From contig NZ_LAZU01000018.1 of NCBI RefSeq assembly GCF_000987955.1, positions 62,001-126,000 of the forward strand: a DNA stretch of 64,000 nucleotides, in the 5' to 3' direction. Positions 30,548 to 40,703 of the stretch are shown here, piece by piece; the stretch's first letter is position 1; each line of letters opens with the position of its first letter. The stretch comes from Paenibacillus sp. DMB20. Lineage in GTDB: Bacteria > Bacillota > Bacilli > Paenibacillales > Paenibacillaceae. Both the position numbers and the translations under genes were made by a program. Below the pieces are notes generated by a model. That model was not told the DNA's origin. It saw only the letters and a program-made list of their open reading frames with translations, and made no database searches.

Positions 30548-31812
30548 TCAACCTCCTTTGTCTTGTATTTTCATCCAGTCGCCAAAAACGTTCCCCGCTG
30601 CGCTGGCTTATGCTTCCGGGATGCAGTACGCGGTGGTAAAGCAGCTTGGGAATCCGAACCATGGGGTATAGGCTCAACAGTCTTGACGTAATCTCGATAT
30701 CCTCGAACACCCGCCCCCACGCGTCTTCCCGCTTCGTCCAACCACCCACCGCCTCCAGGGCTGCTTTTCGGTAGAAGCGGGGAACGGGGGGGATGAGGAC
30801 GGTGCCGCTTGTCATGCTCCGGGTTCGTGATCAAGGCAGAGCTTTGCTTCTCCTCATCGGGAATCACGCATCCTCTCCAGCTGCAGCCCAACTGGCGGCT
30901 CCGAAACCAACAGCCGTAATGGCCCGTCCCGATTCCGGCCAAGGGTGCGGCTTCCATGGCCGCTACCAACTTCCCGATCGCGTCGGGAGGGAGCCAGTCA
31001 TCCCCGTCAAGCTCCATAATGTAACGCCCTGTCGCCTGCTCCAGCAAACGGTTCATCATGCAGGCTTTCCCCCGGTTGGCGTTTCCCTCGAGAACATGAA
31101 CCCTTTGGTCTCTCGCAAACAGCGCTTCCCGAACCGTGCCGTCGTCTGACGCATCATCGCCGATCCACAGTTCCCAATTTCGATACGTTTGGGCCAGCAC
31201 CGAACGGATGGTCCAGCCCAGCGTGTTTTGCATGTTGTAAACACTGACCAGGACGGAGACCTTGGGCGTGGAAGCTCCCGGGCTCTCCGAACGGCTCCAT
31301 TCATCGCAAGCTTCGGAAAGCGGTCCGCCGCAGGGAGTCCTGAAAAGGACCGGAGATATATGGGCCAGTTCGGCCTCATGAAAGCCGCGGCTGCCCGGCG
31401 GCGAGATTTTGCGAACCGTTCCGAGATCCGGGAGCTCTGCCGGAGAAGAAGCGGTTGTTTTTTGCTCTTCGGCATGAGTAGTGAGTCCTTGCCCGGCAGC
31501 CAGATCAAACGGCAGAAACCGTGCCGCAGGCAGCCGGCCGTTCCAGTTCGCCAGACGGCGGATCAGCCGCTCTCTCCTCCAGAGGCATGGAATGCCGCCA
31601 GCATGAATGCAGTCTACCGCCGCCGGAGCTGTACGGTTTAGCTCTGCATTCCCCGGGAGCGGTCCTTTGCAGGGAGGGATAGAGCCCAAAGGCCAGTAAA
31701 CCCACTCCCCCGCCGCTTGCCTCGCGCCCTGCAAAACTTCGTCGCGGTAGCGGATGACGTCGTCCGGGCTGAAGCCGGACGGCCGAACCCGCAAGACTTT
31801 AACGGCGCTCAA
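30548..31812 (-). CDS. Family 2 glycosyltransferase (two frameshifts)
   Basis: The central domain is a classic GT2: VSVLVSVYNMQNTLGWTIRS, then WIGDDASDDGT and the metal-binding YIMELDGDDWLPP, then EAVGGWTKREDAWGRVFEDIE. Two single-base removals, in the G7 run 30786-30792 and the A5 run 30584-30588, join the parts and give a stop at 30548, just before the pyruvyltransferase start (420 aa). The first ~180 residues do not look like a glycosyltransferase and may be a degenerate or binding domain. Start TTG 31812 overlaps the upstream gene's stop. Confidence 0.82.
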
Positions 31813-32839
31813 AGGGAATTCATCCCTTTGGCGGCGAGCACGCTCCGAATGACTTGATCCGCCTGCATTCCGCGTTCGATCCAGCGGTTTTGCCGGGCAT
31901 ATTCCACGCGTGCCTTTTTCTTGTCGTCATCGTCCGGCGTCGCCAGCATGCCGGCAAGCTTGGCAACAAATTCATCATGGGTGGTGGCGGTGGTGACATG
32001 AGGCTCCATCCGTATGCATTCCGGAAGCGCCGTGGACAGGACCCTTACGCCGGCAGCCATGTATTCGTAAGCTTTAACCGGGTTGGTGGCCAGGGTAATC
32101 GGGTGGTATTGAAAAGGAATCAATGCTACGTCCACATGTTTCAGGTACGCTTTTAATTCCCCGTGAGGCTTCTCGCCCAGGACATGGACGTTTGGCAAAT
32201 GCCTGTAGTCGCCGGTGCTTCCGTAGGGAGCGCCAATCGAAACGAACAGTACCTGCGGAAAAGCGGCTGCGCATTTGGCAAACAGCTCGTGATCCACCCA
32301 GTAAGCCCAAGCGCCGATATAAGCCGCGACCGGGCCGGCCGGAAGGTCGGAGGGTCTGCCTTGTTCGGGGAGCTCAAAAAAAAGACGGATCCGCGCCGTT
32401 CGGAATAAGGGTCAGCGGTTTATCGGGATGGGCCAGATTTAGTCTTGAGCGGATAACCTCTGCGGTGCAGACAAGGTGATCGGAGGCCTCAATCATTTTC
32501 GGTTCGAATTTGGCCCAGTGGGGAAATTCATCGCAGCAATCATAGATGACGGCATCCGGGCTGTACAGGGTCTGAATCCGGGTGCGAAGCTTGGACCAGG
32601 TGGTCCAGACCACGACGGGATGTTCCTTGCGGAGCCGGGGGAGTTTACGGTAGAGAAATGTTTTGATATCCGTGAACGCGTACACGTTTTTTTTCGACTT
32701 CGCGGAACTCCCGGTCGAGCGGGGCCAGGTTTTCAAAATACACCTGATGTCCCAGGGCGCCCAGCTGTGTCATCAACTGCTGCGGACGCTGCTTCATATA
32801 AGACCAGTTCATGGTTTTCGGATAAATAATGACGGCCAA
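31809..32839 (-). CDS. Family 4-type glycosyltransferase (two frameshifts)
   Basis: Removing one base in each of the runs 32687-32694 and 32376-32383 joins three frames into a 342-aa protein. The N-terminal Rossmann half contains YDCCDEFPHW and LTLIPNGADPSFF. The C-terminal half has IGAWAYW, NVHVLGEKPHGEL and PFQYHPITLATNPVKAYEYMAAG, the donor-sugar E-x7-E-type region of GT4-like enzymes. Start TTG 32839 has AAAGGAGG upstream. It is the first gene of the leftward operon, which may build or decorate a surface or spore-coat glycan. Confidence 0.82.
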
Positions 32840-33018
32840 TGGCTGTTCCTCCTTTCCTCGTTCTGTCAGCAGTATATGCATTGATAGCTTCATAGAACTG
32901 GATGGATGAACCTTTTTGAAAAAAAAGATTGAATTTTTTCCGTTATACCGCAATAACCAGGCCATTCTTTGAAACTAGCGTATCCATAAAATATATGACT
33001 TCTTAAGGAATGGTAGGA

Positions 33019-33204
33019 ATGGATGAGAGAAAGGCGCTGTTTATTTTCGGAACCAGGCCGGAAGCCATTGAGATGGCCCCTTTGATCAAAGAATCGGAGA
33101 AAGCGCCGGGATACCGGCCGGTCGTGTGCGTTTCGGTTCAGCATAGGGAGCTGCTGGATCAGGTTCTTGCGCTCGCTGGATTTGGATTCGCCGAGGGCTT
33201 ATAA
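33019..33204 (+). pseudogene. 5' remnant of a UDP-GlcNAc 2-epimerase gene
   Basis: This short frame (61 codons from ATG 33019) begins [20 protein letters not shown] and continues [13 protein letters not shown]. That is the exact opening of WecB/MnaA epimerases, which are ~370 aa. The frame ends after [13 protein letters not shown] with no further homology in any frame. The last bases contain GGATTTGGATT, repeated at 33228-33238 just before the next gene, which suggests a deletion at short repeats. Confidence 0.75.
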
Positions 33205-33238
33205 TAATGATAAAGATTAGGACGAAAGGATTTGGATT

Positions 33239-33887
33239 ATGGCGAATACGCATACCTACCCCCGCCGTGAAGAGATAGCCAATGCCGTTACCCACGGGAT
33301 CGGGGCCGCTCTCAGCGTGGCCGCCCTTGTGCTGCTGATCGTTTTTTCGAGTCTGGAAGGAACGGCATGGCATGTGGTGAGCTTTACCATTTACGGTACG
33401 ACGATGCTGCTGCTGTATTTGAACTCCACCCTGGTCCACAGCTTCAAGGAAGGCAAAGCGAAGGATATCTTTGAGTTTCTCGACCATTCCTCCATCTATC
33501 TGTTCATCGCGGGGACTTACACGCCGTTTTTGCTTGTCGCGATCCGCGGCACCCTGGGCTGGACCCTGTTCGGCATTATCTGGGGAATCGCCCTGTTCGG
33601 CTGCATTTTCAAAGCGTTTTTTCGTGAAACGATTCCTGTTTATGTCGACCGTATTTTATATCGCGATGGGGTGGCTTATCGTCATTGCTTGGAACCCGCT
33701 GACTTCGGTCGTGGCTCCTCAAGGAATGAACCTGTTGGTTGGCGGAGGCCTGCTGTATACGATCGGGACGATTTTCTACGTATGGAGGGCATTTCCGTTC
33801 CACCACGCCATTTGGCATTTATTCGTTTTGGCGGGCAGCGTGCTTCACTTTTTCGCCGTACTGCTTTACTTGCTTCCCATCGGTTAA
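33239..33887 (+). CDS. Hemolysin III / TrhA-family membrane protein (frameshift in T6 run)
   Basis: One T removed from 33617-33622 joins GCIFKAFF to VKRFLFMSTVFYIAMGW and gives a 215-aa seven-helix protein. The family motifs NAVTHGIGAALS at the start, FEFLDHSSIYLFIAGTYTP in the middle and HHAIWHLFVLAGSVLHF near the end supply the conserved His/Asp metal ligands of the PAQR/CREST superfamily. The bacterial role is membrane homeostasis rather than proven hemolysis. AAAGGA precedes ATG 33239. Confidence 0.9.
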
Positions 33888-33937
33888 CCGAGGCGAGTGG
33901 GAGCAAACCGGGTTGATTTGTCTGCCCGTTTGACTGA

Positions 33938-33980
33938 TGAAGGATGACAAGGATAAATGCTTGACATCCTTCATTGTTTT
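33938..33980 (+). terminator. Terminator after the hemolysin III gene, overlapping the next promoter
   Basis: TGAAGGATG (33938-33946) pairs with CATCCTTCA (33965-33973), extendable by CAAG/CTTG around one mismatch. TTGTTTTTTG follows. Confidence 0.75.
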
Positions 33981-33989
33981 TTGTATGAT
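33961..33989 (+). promoter_or_regulatory. Promoter of ylxM-ffh-rpsP-khpA
   Basis: A consensus -35 TTGACA (33961-33966), a 17-base spacer and -10 TATGAT (33984-33989) lie within the right arm and tail of the preceding terminator. Confidence 0.8.
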
Positions 33990-34044
33990 AAGGTTCGTCA
34001 AGTGAACTGTAAAGTGTTTTCCCTTGACGAGGGGGTGCCTTAAA

Positions 34045-34402
34045 ATGAGTCAGGACAACCGGCTCGAGAAAACGAACCGGATCAATCTGCTGTTCGATTT
34101 CTATGAACAACTGCTTACCGAGAAGCAGCAGACGTTTTTTAAAGCACTACTTTCATGAGGATTTTTCCCTGGGGGAAATCGCGACCGAGTTTGAAATCAG
34201 CCGCCAGGCCGTGTATGAGCATATCAAGCGCGCCGAACAGGCCCTCGAAATCTACGAGGAAAAGCTGGGGCTTTTGAAAAAGCACGAGGAGCGGCTTCGC
34301 CGGATCGAAGAGCTGCGCAGTCTTGTGGACGGCAGCGTCGGGAAGGACCAAGACAGGAAATTAATAAACGACAAGTTGAATCAATTAATGATATGGGATT
34401 AA
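34045..34402 (+). CDS. ylxM: SRP-associated DNA-binding protein YlxM (frameshift in T6 run)
   Basis: Removing one T from 34135-34140 joins LTEKQQTF to LKHYFHEDFSLGEIA and gives 118 aa. It is a sigma-70 region 4-like HTH protein (SLGEIATEFEISRQAVYEHIKRAE). YlxM is encoded next to ffh and modulates SRP GTPase activity in Gram-positives. AGGGGGTG precedes ATG 34045. It ends 24 bases before ffh. Confidence 0.92.
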
Positions 34403-34426
34403 TAAAGCAGGACGGAGGTGGCGAAT

Positions 34427-35806
34427 ATGGCGTTTGAAGGATTGACCAGCAGGCTGCAGAACGTGTTCAGCAAGCTTCGCGGCAAAGGCAAGGTGTCCGA
34501 AGAAGATGTAACGGAAGCCATGCGCGAGGTTCGCCTGGCGCTTCTTGAAGCCGACGTCAACTTCAAAGTGGTAAAAGAGTTTGTGGCCAAAGTCAAAGAG
34601 AAAGCCGTCGGCAAGGAAGTGATGGACAGCTTCACGCCGGGAATGGTCATCATCGATATCGTCAACAAGGAATTGACGGAATTGATGGGCGGAAGCCAGG
34701 CCAAACTCGCAAAGAGCACCAAGCCTCCGACGGTCATCATGATGGCTGGCCTGCAGGGGGCGGGTAAAACGACGACCTCCGGCAAGCTCGCCAAGCTTTT
34801 GCAGAAGCAGAACAGCCGGCCGCTGCTCGTAGCGGGAGACATTTACCGCCCGGCGGCGATCAAGCAGCTCCAGGTATTGGGGGAGCAGATCAAGGTTCCC
34901 GTTTTCTCCCTGGGGGATAAGACAAGCCCGGTGGAGATCGCGAAGCAGGGATTGCAGCATGCCAAGGACAACAACCATGACTATGTCATTATCGATACGG
35001 CCGGACGCCTTCATGTCGATGAAGAGCTGATGGAGGAACTGAAGCAGATTCACAGCGAAGTGAAGCCGGATGAAGTTCTGCTTGTGGTCGATGCCATGAC
35101 AGGCCAGGACGCGGTCAATGTGGCGGAGAGCTTCAATCAACAGCTGCAGCTGACCGGGGTCGTGTTAACGAAGCTGGACGGCGACACCCGCGGGGGTGCG
35201 GCATTGTCGGTCAAGGCCGTCACCGGCTGTCCGATCAAGTTTGCCGCGCTTGGCGAGAAGATCGATGCCCTGGAGCCGTTTCATCCGGAACGCATGGCCT
35301 CCCGTATTCTCGGGATGGGCGATATGCTGTCCTTGATCGAGAAGGCCCAGTCGAATATCGATGCCGAGAAAGCCAAGGAAATGGAACGGAAGATGCGCAA
35401 TGCGGAATTTACGTTCGAGGATTTCCTGGAGCAGATGGATCAGGTGAAAAAGCTCGGTCCATTGGATCAGCTGATGGACATGATCCCGGGCATGGGCAAG
35501 ATGAAGCAGGCTAAAGATCTCAAGGTGGACGAGAAGCAGATGAGCCGGATCGAGGCCATCGTGCAGTCGATGACCACGGAAGAGAAGCAGCAGCCGGACA
35601 TCATCAACCATAACCGGCGGAAGCGGATTGCGGCCGGCAGCGGAACCTCGCTGGCCGAGGTTAACCGTCTCATCAAGCAGTTTGATGAAATGCGCCGCGT
35701 GATGAAGCAGTTCTCCGATATGATGGGGCCGAAAGGCGGCAAGAACAAAGCCTTGAAGCAGTTAAAAGGTCTGGCTGGCAAGGGAATGAAATTTCCTTTC
35801 CGCTAA
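34427..35806 (+). CDS. ffh: Signal recognition particle protein Ffh
   Basis: This 459-aa GTPase binds 4.5S/6S RNA and signal sequences at the ribosome. The N domain is followed by the G domain (GLQGAGKTTT, DTAGRLHVDEE, TKLDGDTRGGAAL). The Met-rich M domain from about residue 300 has the RNA-binding SGTSLAEVNRLIKQF helix. ATG 34427 has CGGAGGTGG upstream; a GTG nine bases earlier lies inside the site. Confidence 0.96.
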   Translation: MAFEGLTSRLQNVFSKLRGKGKVSEEDVTEAMREVRLALLEADVNFKVVKEFVAKVKEKAVGKEVMDSFTPGMVIIDIVNKELTELMGGSQAKLAKSTKPPTVIMMAGLQGAGKTTTSGKLAKLLQKQNSRPLLVAGDIYRPAAIKQLQVLGEQIKVPVFSLGDKTSPVEIAKQGLQHAKDNNHDYVIIDTAGRLHVDEELMEELKQIHSEVKPDEVLLVVDAMTGQDAVNVAESFNQQLQLTGVVLTKLDGDTRGGAALSVKAVTGCPIKFAALGEKIDALEPFHPERMASRILGMGDMLSLIEKAQSNIDAEKAKEMERKMRNAEFTFEDFLEQMDQVKKLGPLDQLMDMIPGMGKMKQAKDLKVDEKQMSRIEAIVQSMTTEEKQQPDIINHNRRKRIAAGSGTSLAEVNRLIKQFDEMRRVMKQFSDMMGPKGGKNKALKQLKGLAGKGMKFPFR

Positions 35807-35850
35807 GCTTTAGATAGGTTTGACATTTTTTGAAGGAGGTGAATTTTTCA

Positions 35851-36123
35851 ATGGCAGTACGTATTCGTCTGAAACGCATGGGTGCTCACAAAGCCCCTTT
35901 CTACCGCGTGGTGGTATCGGATTCCCGTTCTCCGCGTGACGGCCGCTTTATCGAGGAAATCGGTTATTACAATCCGGTTGCTCAACCGGCTGAAGTTAAA
36001 ATCGATGAAGAAAAAGCGCTCAAATGGCTTCAAAACGGTGCTCAAGCATCCGACACTGTTCGCAACTTGCTTAGCAAGGCGGGCGTGATGAAGAAGTTCC
36101 ACGAGCTTAAGAATCAGAAATAA
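35851..36123 (+). CDS. rpsP: Ribosomal protein S16
   Basis: This 90-aa 30S protein starts [20 protein letters not shown] and has the usual [14 protein letters not shown] block. AAGGAGGTG lies before ATG 35851. It is 44 bases after ffh and 21 before khpA, in the conserved operon order. Confidence 0.97.
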   Translation: MAVRIRLKRMGAHKAPFYRVVVSDSRSPRDGRFIEEIGYYNPVAQPAEVKIDEEKALKWLQNGAQASDTVRNLLSKAGVMKKFHELKNQK

Positions 36124-36144
36124 GACTGATCGCGAGGGTCATCT

Positions 36145-36375
36145 ATGGAAGAATTAGTTCGTGTTATCGCTAAGGCTTTGGTGGATCATCCGGAAGATGT
36201 GACCGTGAAGACGGTGGAGAAGGAGCATCTGATTGTGTATGAGCTGCACGTGCATCCTGACGATGTCGGGAAGGTCATAGGCAAGCAGGGGCGTATCGCC
36301 AAATCGCTGCGCACGGTCGTCACATCGGCGGCAGTCAAAATGGATAAACGGGTGACCGTTGACATCATTTCTTAA
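36145..36375 (+). CDS. khpA: KH-domain RNA-binding protein KhpA (YlqC)
   Basis: This 76-aa single KH domain has the RNA-gripping GKQG loop in VIGKQGRIAKSLR. KhpA pairs with KhpB/Jag in Gram-positives and affects cell division and RNA levels. The gene follows rpsP and ends before a strong terminator. Confidence 0.94.
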   Translation: MEELVRVIAKALVDHPEDVTVKTVEKEHLIVYELHVHPDDVGKVIGKQGRIAKSLRTVVTSAAVKMDKRVTVDIIS

Positions 36376-36422
36376 GATTATCGAAAAAGCATATTCTTAA
36401 GAGACTTTTTCTTAAAGATATA

Positions 36423-36460
36423 CGAAAGGGGGTTAGGATGCATGTCCTAGCCCTTTTTCG
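36423..36460 (+). terminator. Terminator between khpA and rimM
   Basis: GGGTTAGGA (36430-36438) pairs with TCCTAGCCC (36445-36453) and a T run follows. Flanking CGAAA/TTTCG extends the stem. Confidence 0.85.
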
Positions 36461-36532
36461 TACATGCTGAAGAAAACCGTTAGGCTAGAAATGCAAGCTG
36501 GTGCTTATTACGTTTGATGCAGGAGGAAGACC

Positions 36533-37057
36533 ATGTCCCAGAAGTTGATTACCGTAGGAAAAATTGTGAACACGCACGGCATTCGCGGCGAAATCAAGGT
36601 GATGCCGCATACGGATTTTGCAGAACAGCGTTTTGCCAAAAACAGCCCGTTGTTTATCGTTCTGACCAAAGGAGGCGCCCCGATTCCCGTGACGGTGGAG
36701 TCGTCCCGTCTTCATAAAAATATGTACATCATAAAGCTGAAAGAAATCGCAAGCATAAACGATGCGGAGAAATATAAGGAAAGTCTTTTGAAAATCAGTG
36801 AGGATCTTCAGGAGGAACTGCCGGATAACGAATATTATTTCCATGAAATTATCGGGTGCCGGGTTGTTACGGACGACGAGCCTGCCCAAGAGCTTGGGAC
36901 GATCACGGAGATTTTGACGCCGGGGGCAAACGACGTATGGGTGGTTAAAACACCGAAGGGAAAAGAGGTTTTGCTGCCTTCGATTCCGGATGTCATCCTG
37001 GACGTGGATAAAGAGGCGAAAATCGTACGCGTTCATCTGATGGAAGGGTTGTTGTAG
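36533..37057 (+). CDS. rimM: 16S rRNA processing protein RimM
   Basis: This 174-aa ribosome maturation factor of the 30S subunit binds S19. The N-terminal [16 protein letters not shown] and the C-terminal PRC barrel ([13 protein letters not shown]) are typical. AGGAGGA upstream sets ATG 36533. One base separates it from trmD, so the two are coupled. Confidence 0.95.
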   Translation: MSQKLITVGKIVNTHGIRGEIKVMPHTDFAEQRFAKNSPLFIVLTKGGAPIPVTVESSRLHKNMYIIKLKEIASINDAEKYKESLLKISEDLQEELPDNEYYFHEIIGCRVVTDDEPAQELGTITEILTPGANDVWVVKTPKGKEVLLPSIPDVILDVDKEAKIVRVHLMEGLL

Positions 37058-37058
37058 C

Positions 37059-37961
37059 ATGAAGGTGGATGTGTTGACACTGTTTCCTGAAATGTTTGAC
37101 GGGGTCTTCCATTCCAGCATTTTGGGGAAGGCCGCCGAGAAAGGCATCGTCTCGCTGAATGCGGTTAATTTCCGGCAGTACGCCGGAAACAAGCACGGCC
37201 AGGTGGACGATACGCCATATGGCGGCGGCGGAGGCATGGTGCTGAAGCCCGATCCGATTTTTGCCGCCGTTGAGGATTTGCTTAATCCGGGTGTAACGCA
37301 GGCGGGGCAAGGCGAAAGGCCTGCAGAGACTGCCGCGGATGCCGACACGGCTTCAGATACCCGGACACCTGAAGGTATGGAAATCGCCACGGCTCAGGCC
37401 GGTCTGGACGCAGGCGAAACGGCTCACGCCGAAACCAAAGCGCCGCGCGTCATTCTGATGTGCCCTCAAGGAGAAACATTTACGCAGAAGAAGGCCGAGG
37501 AGCTGTCGAAGGAAGAGCACCTGGTATTCATTTGCGGCCATTATGAGGGCTACGACGAGCGGATTCGCGAGTTTCTGGTTACGGATGAGCTGTCGATCGG
37601 AGATTATGTGCTTACGGGCGGAGAACTGCCCGCGATGGTCATTATTGATTCCGTCGTAAGGCTGCTCCCCGGTGTTCTTGGCAATGAAACATCCGCGGTA
37701 ACGGATTCGTTCAGTACCGGGCTGCTGGAATATCCCCACTACACGCGTCCCGCGGAATTCCGCAGCTGGAAGGTGCCGGATATTCTGCTGAGCGGGCATC
37801 ATGCGAACATTGACGTGTGGCGGCGGGAGCAGGCGCTGAAGCGGACCTGGGAGCGGCGACCGGAACTGCTGGACAGCCTGGAACTGTCCCAAAAGGACCG
37901 GATGTTCTTGGATAAGCTGAGAGCGGCGCGTAAAGACGACAATGGCAAACTCGATTCATGA
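37059..37961 (+). CDS. trmD: tRNA (guanine37-N1)-methyltransferase TrmD with an internal insertion
   Basis: TrmD methylates G37 of tRNAs to prevent frameshifting. The SPOUT domain shows [34 protein letters not shown] and [14 protein letters not shown]. At 300 aa it is about 50-55 longer than usual. The extra stretch (about residues 78-125, rich in Ala, Glu, Thr, Gly) sits between FAAVEDL and [13 protein letters not shown], where most homologs have a short loop. The frame is open through it. rplS, the usual next gene, is absent here. Confidence 0.95.
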   Translation: MKVDVLTLFPEMFDGVFHSSILGKAAEKGIVSLNAVNFRQYAGNKHGQVDDTPYGGGGGMVLKPDPIFAAVEDLLNPGVTQAGQGERPAETAADADTASDTRTPEGMEIATAQAGLDAGETAHAETKAPRVILMCPQGETFTQKKAEELSKEEHLVFICGHYEGYDERIREFLVTDELSIGDYVLTGGELPAMVIIDSVVRLLPGVLGNETSAVTDSFSTGLLEYPHYTRPAEFRSWKVPDILLSGHHANIDVWRREQALKRTWERRPELLDSLELSQKDRMFLDKLRAARKDDNGKLDS

Positions 37962-38147
37962 AATTCGTGTGAAAGCCAAAGAGCCGACGCACGGCTCTCC
38001 GAAATAATGAAAGCGCTTACGAATATGGAAGGCACATCCGTTTTGCGGGCAAGGTGTCCAATTTTTTTTTAAAAAGCAGGTACAAATCGATAGCAAACGG
38101 GTAATAATATAACGGGTTAAATGAAGGATTGTAAGGAGGATTTACAC

Positions 38148-38294
38148 ATGAAGAACACTCAAAGCGATCACCCCTATAAACGTTTTAACGAACAGGAAGA
38201 TGAGGTTACATTTCGAACGGTAGACGATATTTTAGATTACTATAGCAGCCGTCAAGGAACGAATCCCAACCCGTCCGAGAAACCCCTAAACTAA
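38148..38294 (+). CDS. Small acidic protein, unknown
   Basis: This 48-aa polar, acidic peptide (begins MKNTQSDHPYKRFNEQEDEV) has the motif VDDILDYYSSRQG. AAGGAGGA at 38133-38140, eight bases from ATG 38148, is a strong translation signal. I do not recognise a family. It stands alone between trmD and a convergent histidine kinase gene and shares their terminator. Confidence 0.6.
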   Translation: MKNTQSDHPYKRFNEQEDEVTFRTVDDILDYYSSRQGTNPNPSEKPLN

Positions 38295-38373
38295 TAGACG
38301 CGACAAGCCAACCCCGTTAATAATTCTCAGTTGATGCTGGGGTTCACAACACCGTTTCCATCCGGAAAATTGG

Positions 38374-38410
38374 ACGCCTTCTGCGGTTGTATATCCGTAG
38401 AAGGCGTTTT
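38374..38410. terminator. Bidirectional terminator between the 48-aa gene and the histidine kinase
   Basis: A 13-bp inverted repeat, ACGCCTTCTGCGG at 38374-38386 with its near-perfect complement at 38395-38407, is followed by TTTT. Confidence 0.85.
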
Positions 38411-38427
38411 AAACATATATGGCAGGT

Positions 38428-39817
38428 TCATTCCGGCTCGATCACAGGCAATTCGATATTCGCGTGAAAACCTTGTCCGGCATCGCTGGATAAAACCAAG
38501 CAACCGTGATGCGCTTTTGCAATTCGCGCTGCCATCGGCAGCCCCAACCCGTGCCCGTTTTGGCGCGGGTGTTTTCTTTTGGATGAATAAGGAAGTTCAA
38601 GCAAATCGGGAAGTTCGCTTCGGGAGATTCCTTTACCGTTATCGGATACCGTAAAACGGCAGATATGACGGCTTTCGTCAAAGGAGGTTTGCAAACGGAT
38701 TCGGCAGCCGTCCGGATTGTGAAAAATGCTATTTTGCACCATATTGGTCATGGCGCGCAGCAGCAGCCGTTCATCCCCGTTCACTTTTGATCTTTCATCC
38801 AAAATCGCCACATCCAGCGTGAACCGTTCGTCCAAGCCGTTATTCAGCAGTTCGGACGCGGCTTGTCTTGCCAATGCCGACAGCCGGACGGGTTTCTTGC
38901 CGAGCGGCTGCATGTCATATTCCAACATGGAGACCAGGTTCAAGTCATGGACCAAAGAGCGCAGCTTTTCTGCCTGCTTCCGGACGATTCCCGCCTGACG
39001 CCGCTGATCTGAAGGCACGGCGTCATTTTCTTCTAAATCGCTTGCGTGGCCCAGCACCATGGAAAGGGGCGTGCGGATGTCGTGCGAAATGCCGGCAATC
39101 CAGTTCAATCGGGCTTCATCCCTGCTTTTTAAGGCATTGTTTTTCCGTTTCAGCAATGCGGATGCGTGATTGATGCTTAGTGCAAGGTTGGCCAATATTC
39201 CCTTCGGCTCTACAAATACTTCTTTGTCTTCAGCCAGGGCTTGTATGCCATGCGTCAGCGGACGGATGGAGCGGATCAGCTTGGAACCGATCAACAAGGA
39301 CAAAAACAAGGCCAATGCAATGTTTCCCGCCAGCAGAATCAATGCTTTTAACGGCAGGTTTTCCACCAATCCTACCGAAAGGACATGCTCGTATTTGGCA
39401 AGGGTTCCTTTCGGGTACCCGACAACCACCAATCCTTCGCTATGCTCCCAAATAAAAACCGGATAGTCCCTCAAGTAGCTGCGGGAAAACTTGGCCGCAT
39501 CCGTCAGCGAATAAGTTTGTTCCAGTTCACTCGGCAGCTTGTAATTCCATGTCACCCGACCTTGTTCGCCAATCAGCATCGCCCATGCCCGATGTTCATC
39601 CAGCAGCTTTTGGGATGAGGCGTTCAAGGAATAGGCATGGGACGAACGATGCAATCCCTCTGCGACGCTTCGTACTACAAAGGACGGAGATTTTCCTTCG
39701 TTCACTCCTTTTCCGATCCAGACAGACAGCACGATAAAATTGAGGACAAGCAGAAAAATGGAGATGAGCATGGTTGAGCTGACAAAGCGCTTTTAAGATG
39801 CGTACCGTCCCTTCCAC
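38428..39817 (-). CDS. Sensor histidine kinase (frameshift near start)
   Basis: This kinase has two membrane segments flanking a ~125-aa extracytoplasmic sensor, a HAMP-like region, the H box SHDIRTPLSMVLGHASDL, an N box (MVQNSIFHN), and SDNGKGIS plus NGHGLGLPMA for ATP binding. GTG 39817 has GGAGG upstream and overlaps the regulator stop. One A removed from the short run at 39791-39794 joins it to MLISIFLLVLNFIVLS (462 aa). It partners the regulator beside it and probably senses an antimicrobial peptide or antibiotic, judging from the ABC exporter next door. Confidence 0.87.
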
Positions 39818-39818
39818 C

Positions 39819-40531
39819 TTAATCCTCCTTCACGATCAGCTTGTATCCCAATCCCCGGACGGTTAATAAAAATGCCGGATTGGAGGGATTCGGCTCGATT
39901 TTCTCGCGGATGCGGCGGATGTGCACCATCAGCGTATTTTCGTATCCGTAATAATCATCTCCCCATGTGGCCTGGCAAAGGGCATCATTGGTTACAATGC
40001 GGTTCCGGTTTTCATAAAACTTGGAAAGCAGCGTATGCTCCTTTGCCGTCATAGGACATTCGCCCTCTTCACTTTTTTATGATGCCGCTTTCCAAATCAA
40101 TATAGCGCGTTCCCAAACGGAAGGCCGGGCGCTTTTCCTGATTTGGCGGAGAATAAACCCTGCGCAGGACGGCCTTCAAACGCAAAACGAGCTCCCGCGG
40201 CAAAAACGGTTTTACAATGTAGTCATCCGCGCCAAGTCCCAGCCCCAATATGCGGTCTTCATCCTCTCCTCTCGCTGACAGAAAAAGGATCGGCATATTT
40301 GATATTTGACGCAGGGAAGGCAGTAAGGAAAATCCGTCCCCATCCGGCAGCATGACATCGAGGATAGCAATGTCGGGCTTTACCGACCGGCAAATCTCTA
40401 ATGTCTCCGCGCAGTCGGCTGCATGATAGATGCGAGTAAACCCCTCCTTGCGCAGAAATCCATCCACCATATCCCTTATATCTTGCTCATCATCCACAAT
40501 GAGCAGCTTTTTTATTTTTCAATTCTTCCAT
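39819..40531 (-). CDS. OmpR-family response regulator (two frameshifts)
   Basis: Single-base removals at 40508-40513 and 40073-40078 give a 236-aa regulator. The receiver domain has KLLIVDDEQDI, the phospho-acceptor in DIAILDVMLPDGDG, and the switch Lys in DYIVKPF. The winged-helix domain ends NTLMVHIRRIREKIEP and TVRGLGYKLI. The gene is divergent from the ABC exporter, with three direct repeats between them that are its likely target. Start ATG 40531 has only a weak ribosome site. Confidence 0.88.
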
Positions 40532-40605
40532 ATTCAAATCACCCATTACCAATATACCAATTTTTCATCTTATTTCACCTATAAATCCGGTCGTGTTTCA
40601 TGATT

Positions 40606-40638
40606 TAAGGCTGGCTTAAGGTTAGCGTCAGGTTGGCG
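40606..40638. promoter_or_regulatory. Three 11-bp direct repeats, likely response-regulator operator
   Basis: TAAGGCTGGCT, TAAGGTTAGCG and TCAGGTTGGCG follow one another exactly 11 bases apart. OmpR-type regulators bind tandem direct repeats of about one helical turn. The position between the divergent regulator and exporter fits control of one or both. Confidence 0.65.
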
Positions 40639-40703
40639 AAAGACCCGGCTGCAATAATTTTGGTCATATCAGGCAAATGCCATATAGATGGGAGCTAAAA
40701 AGT

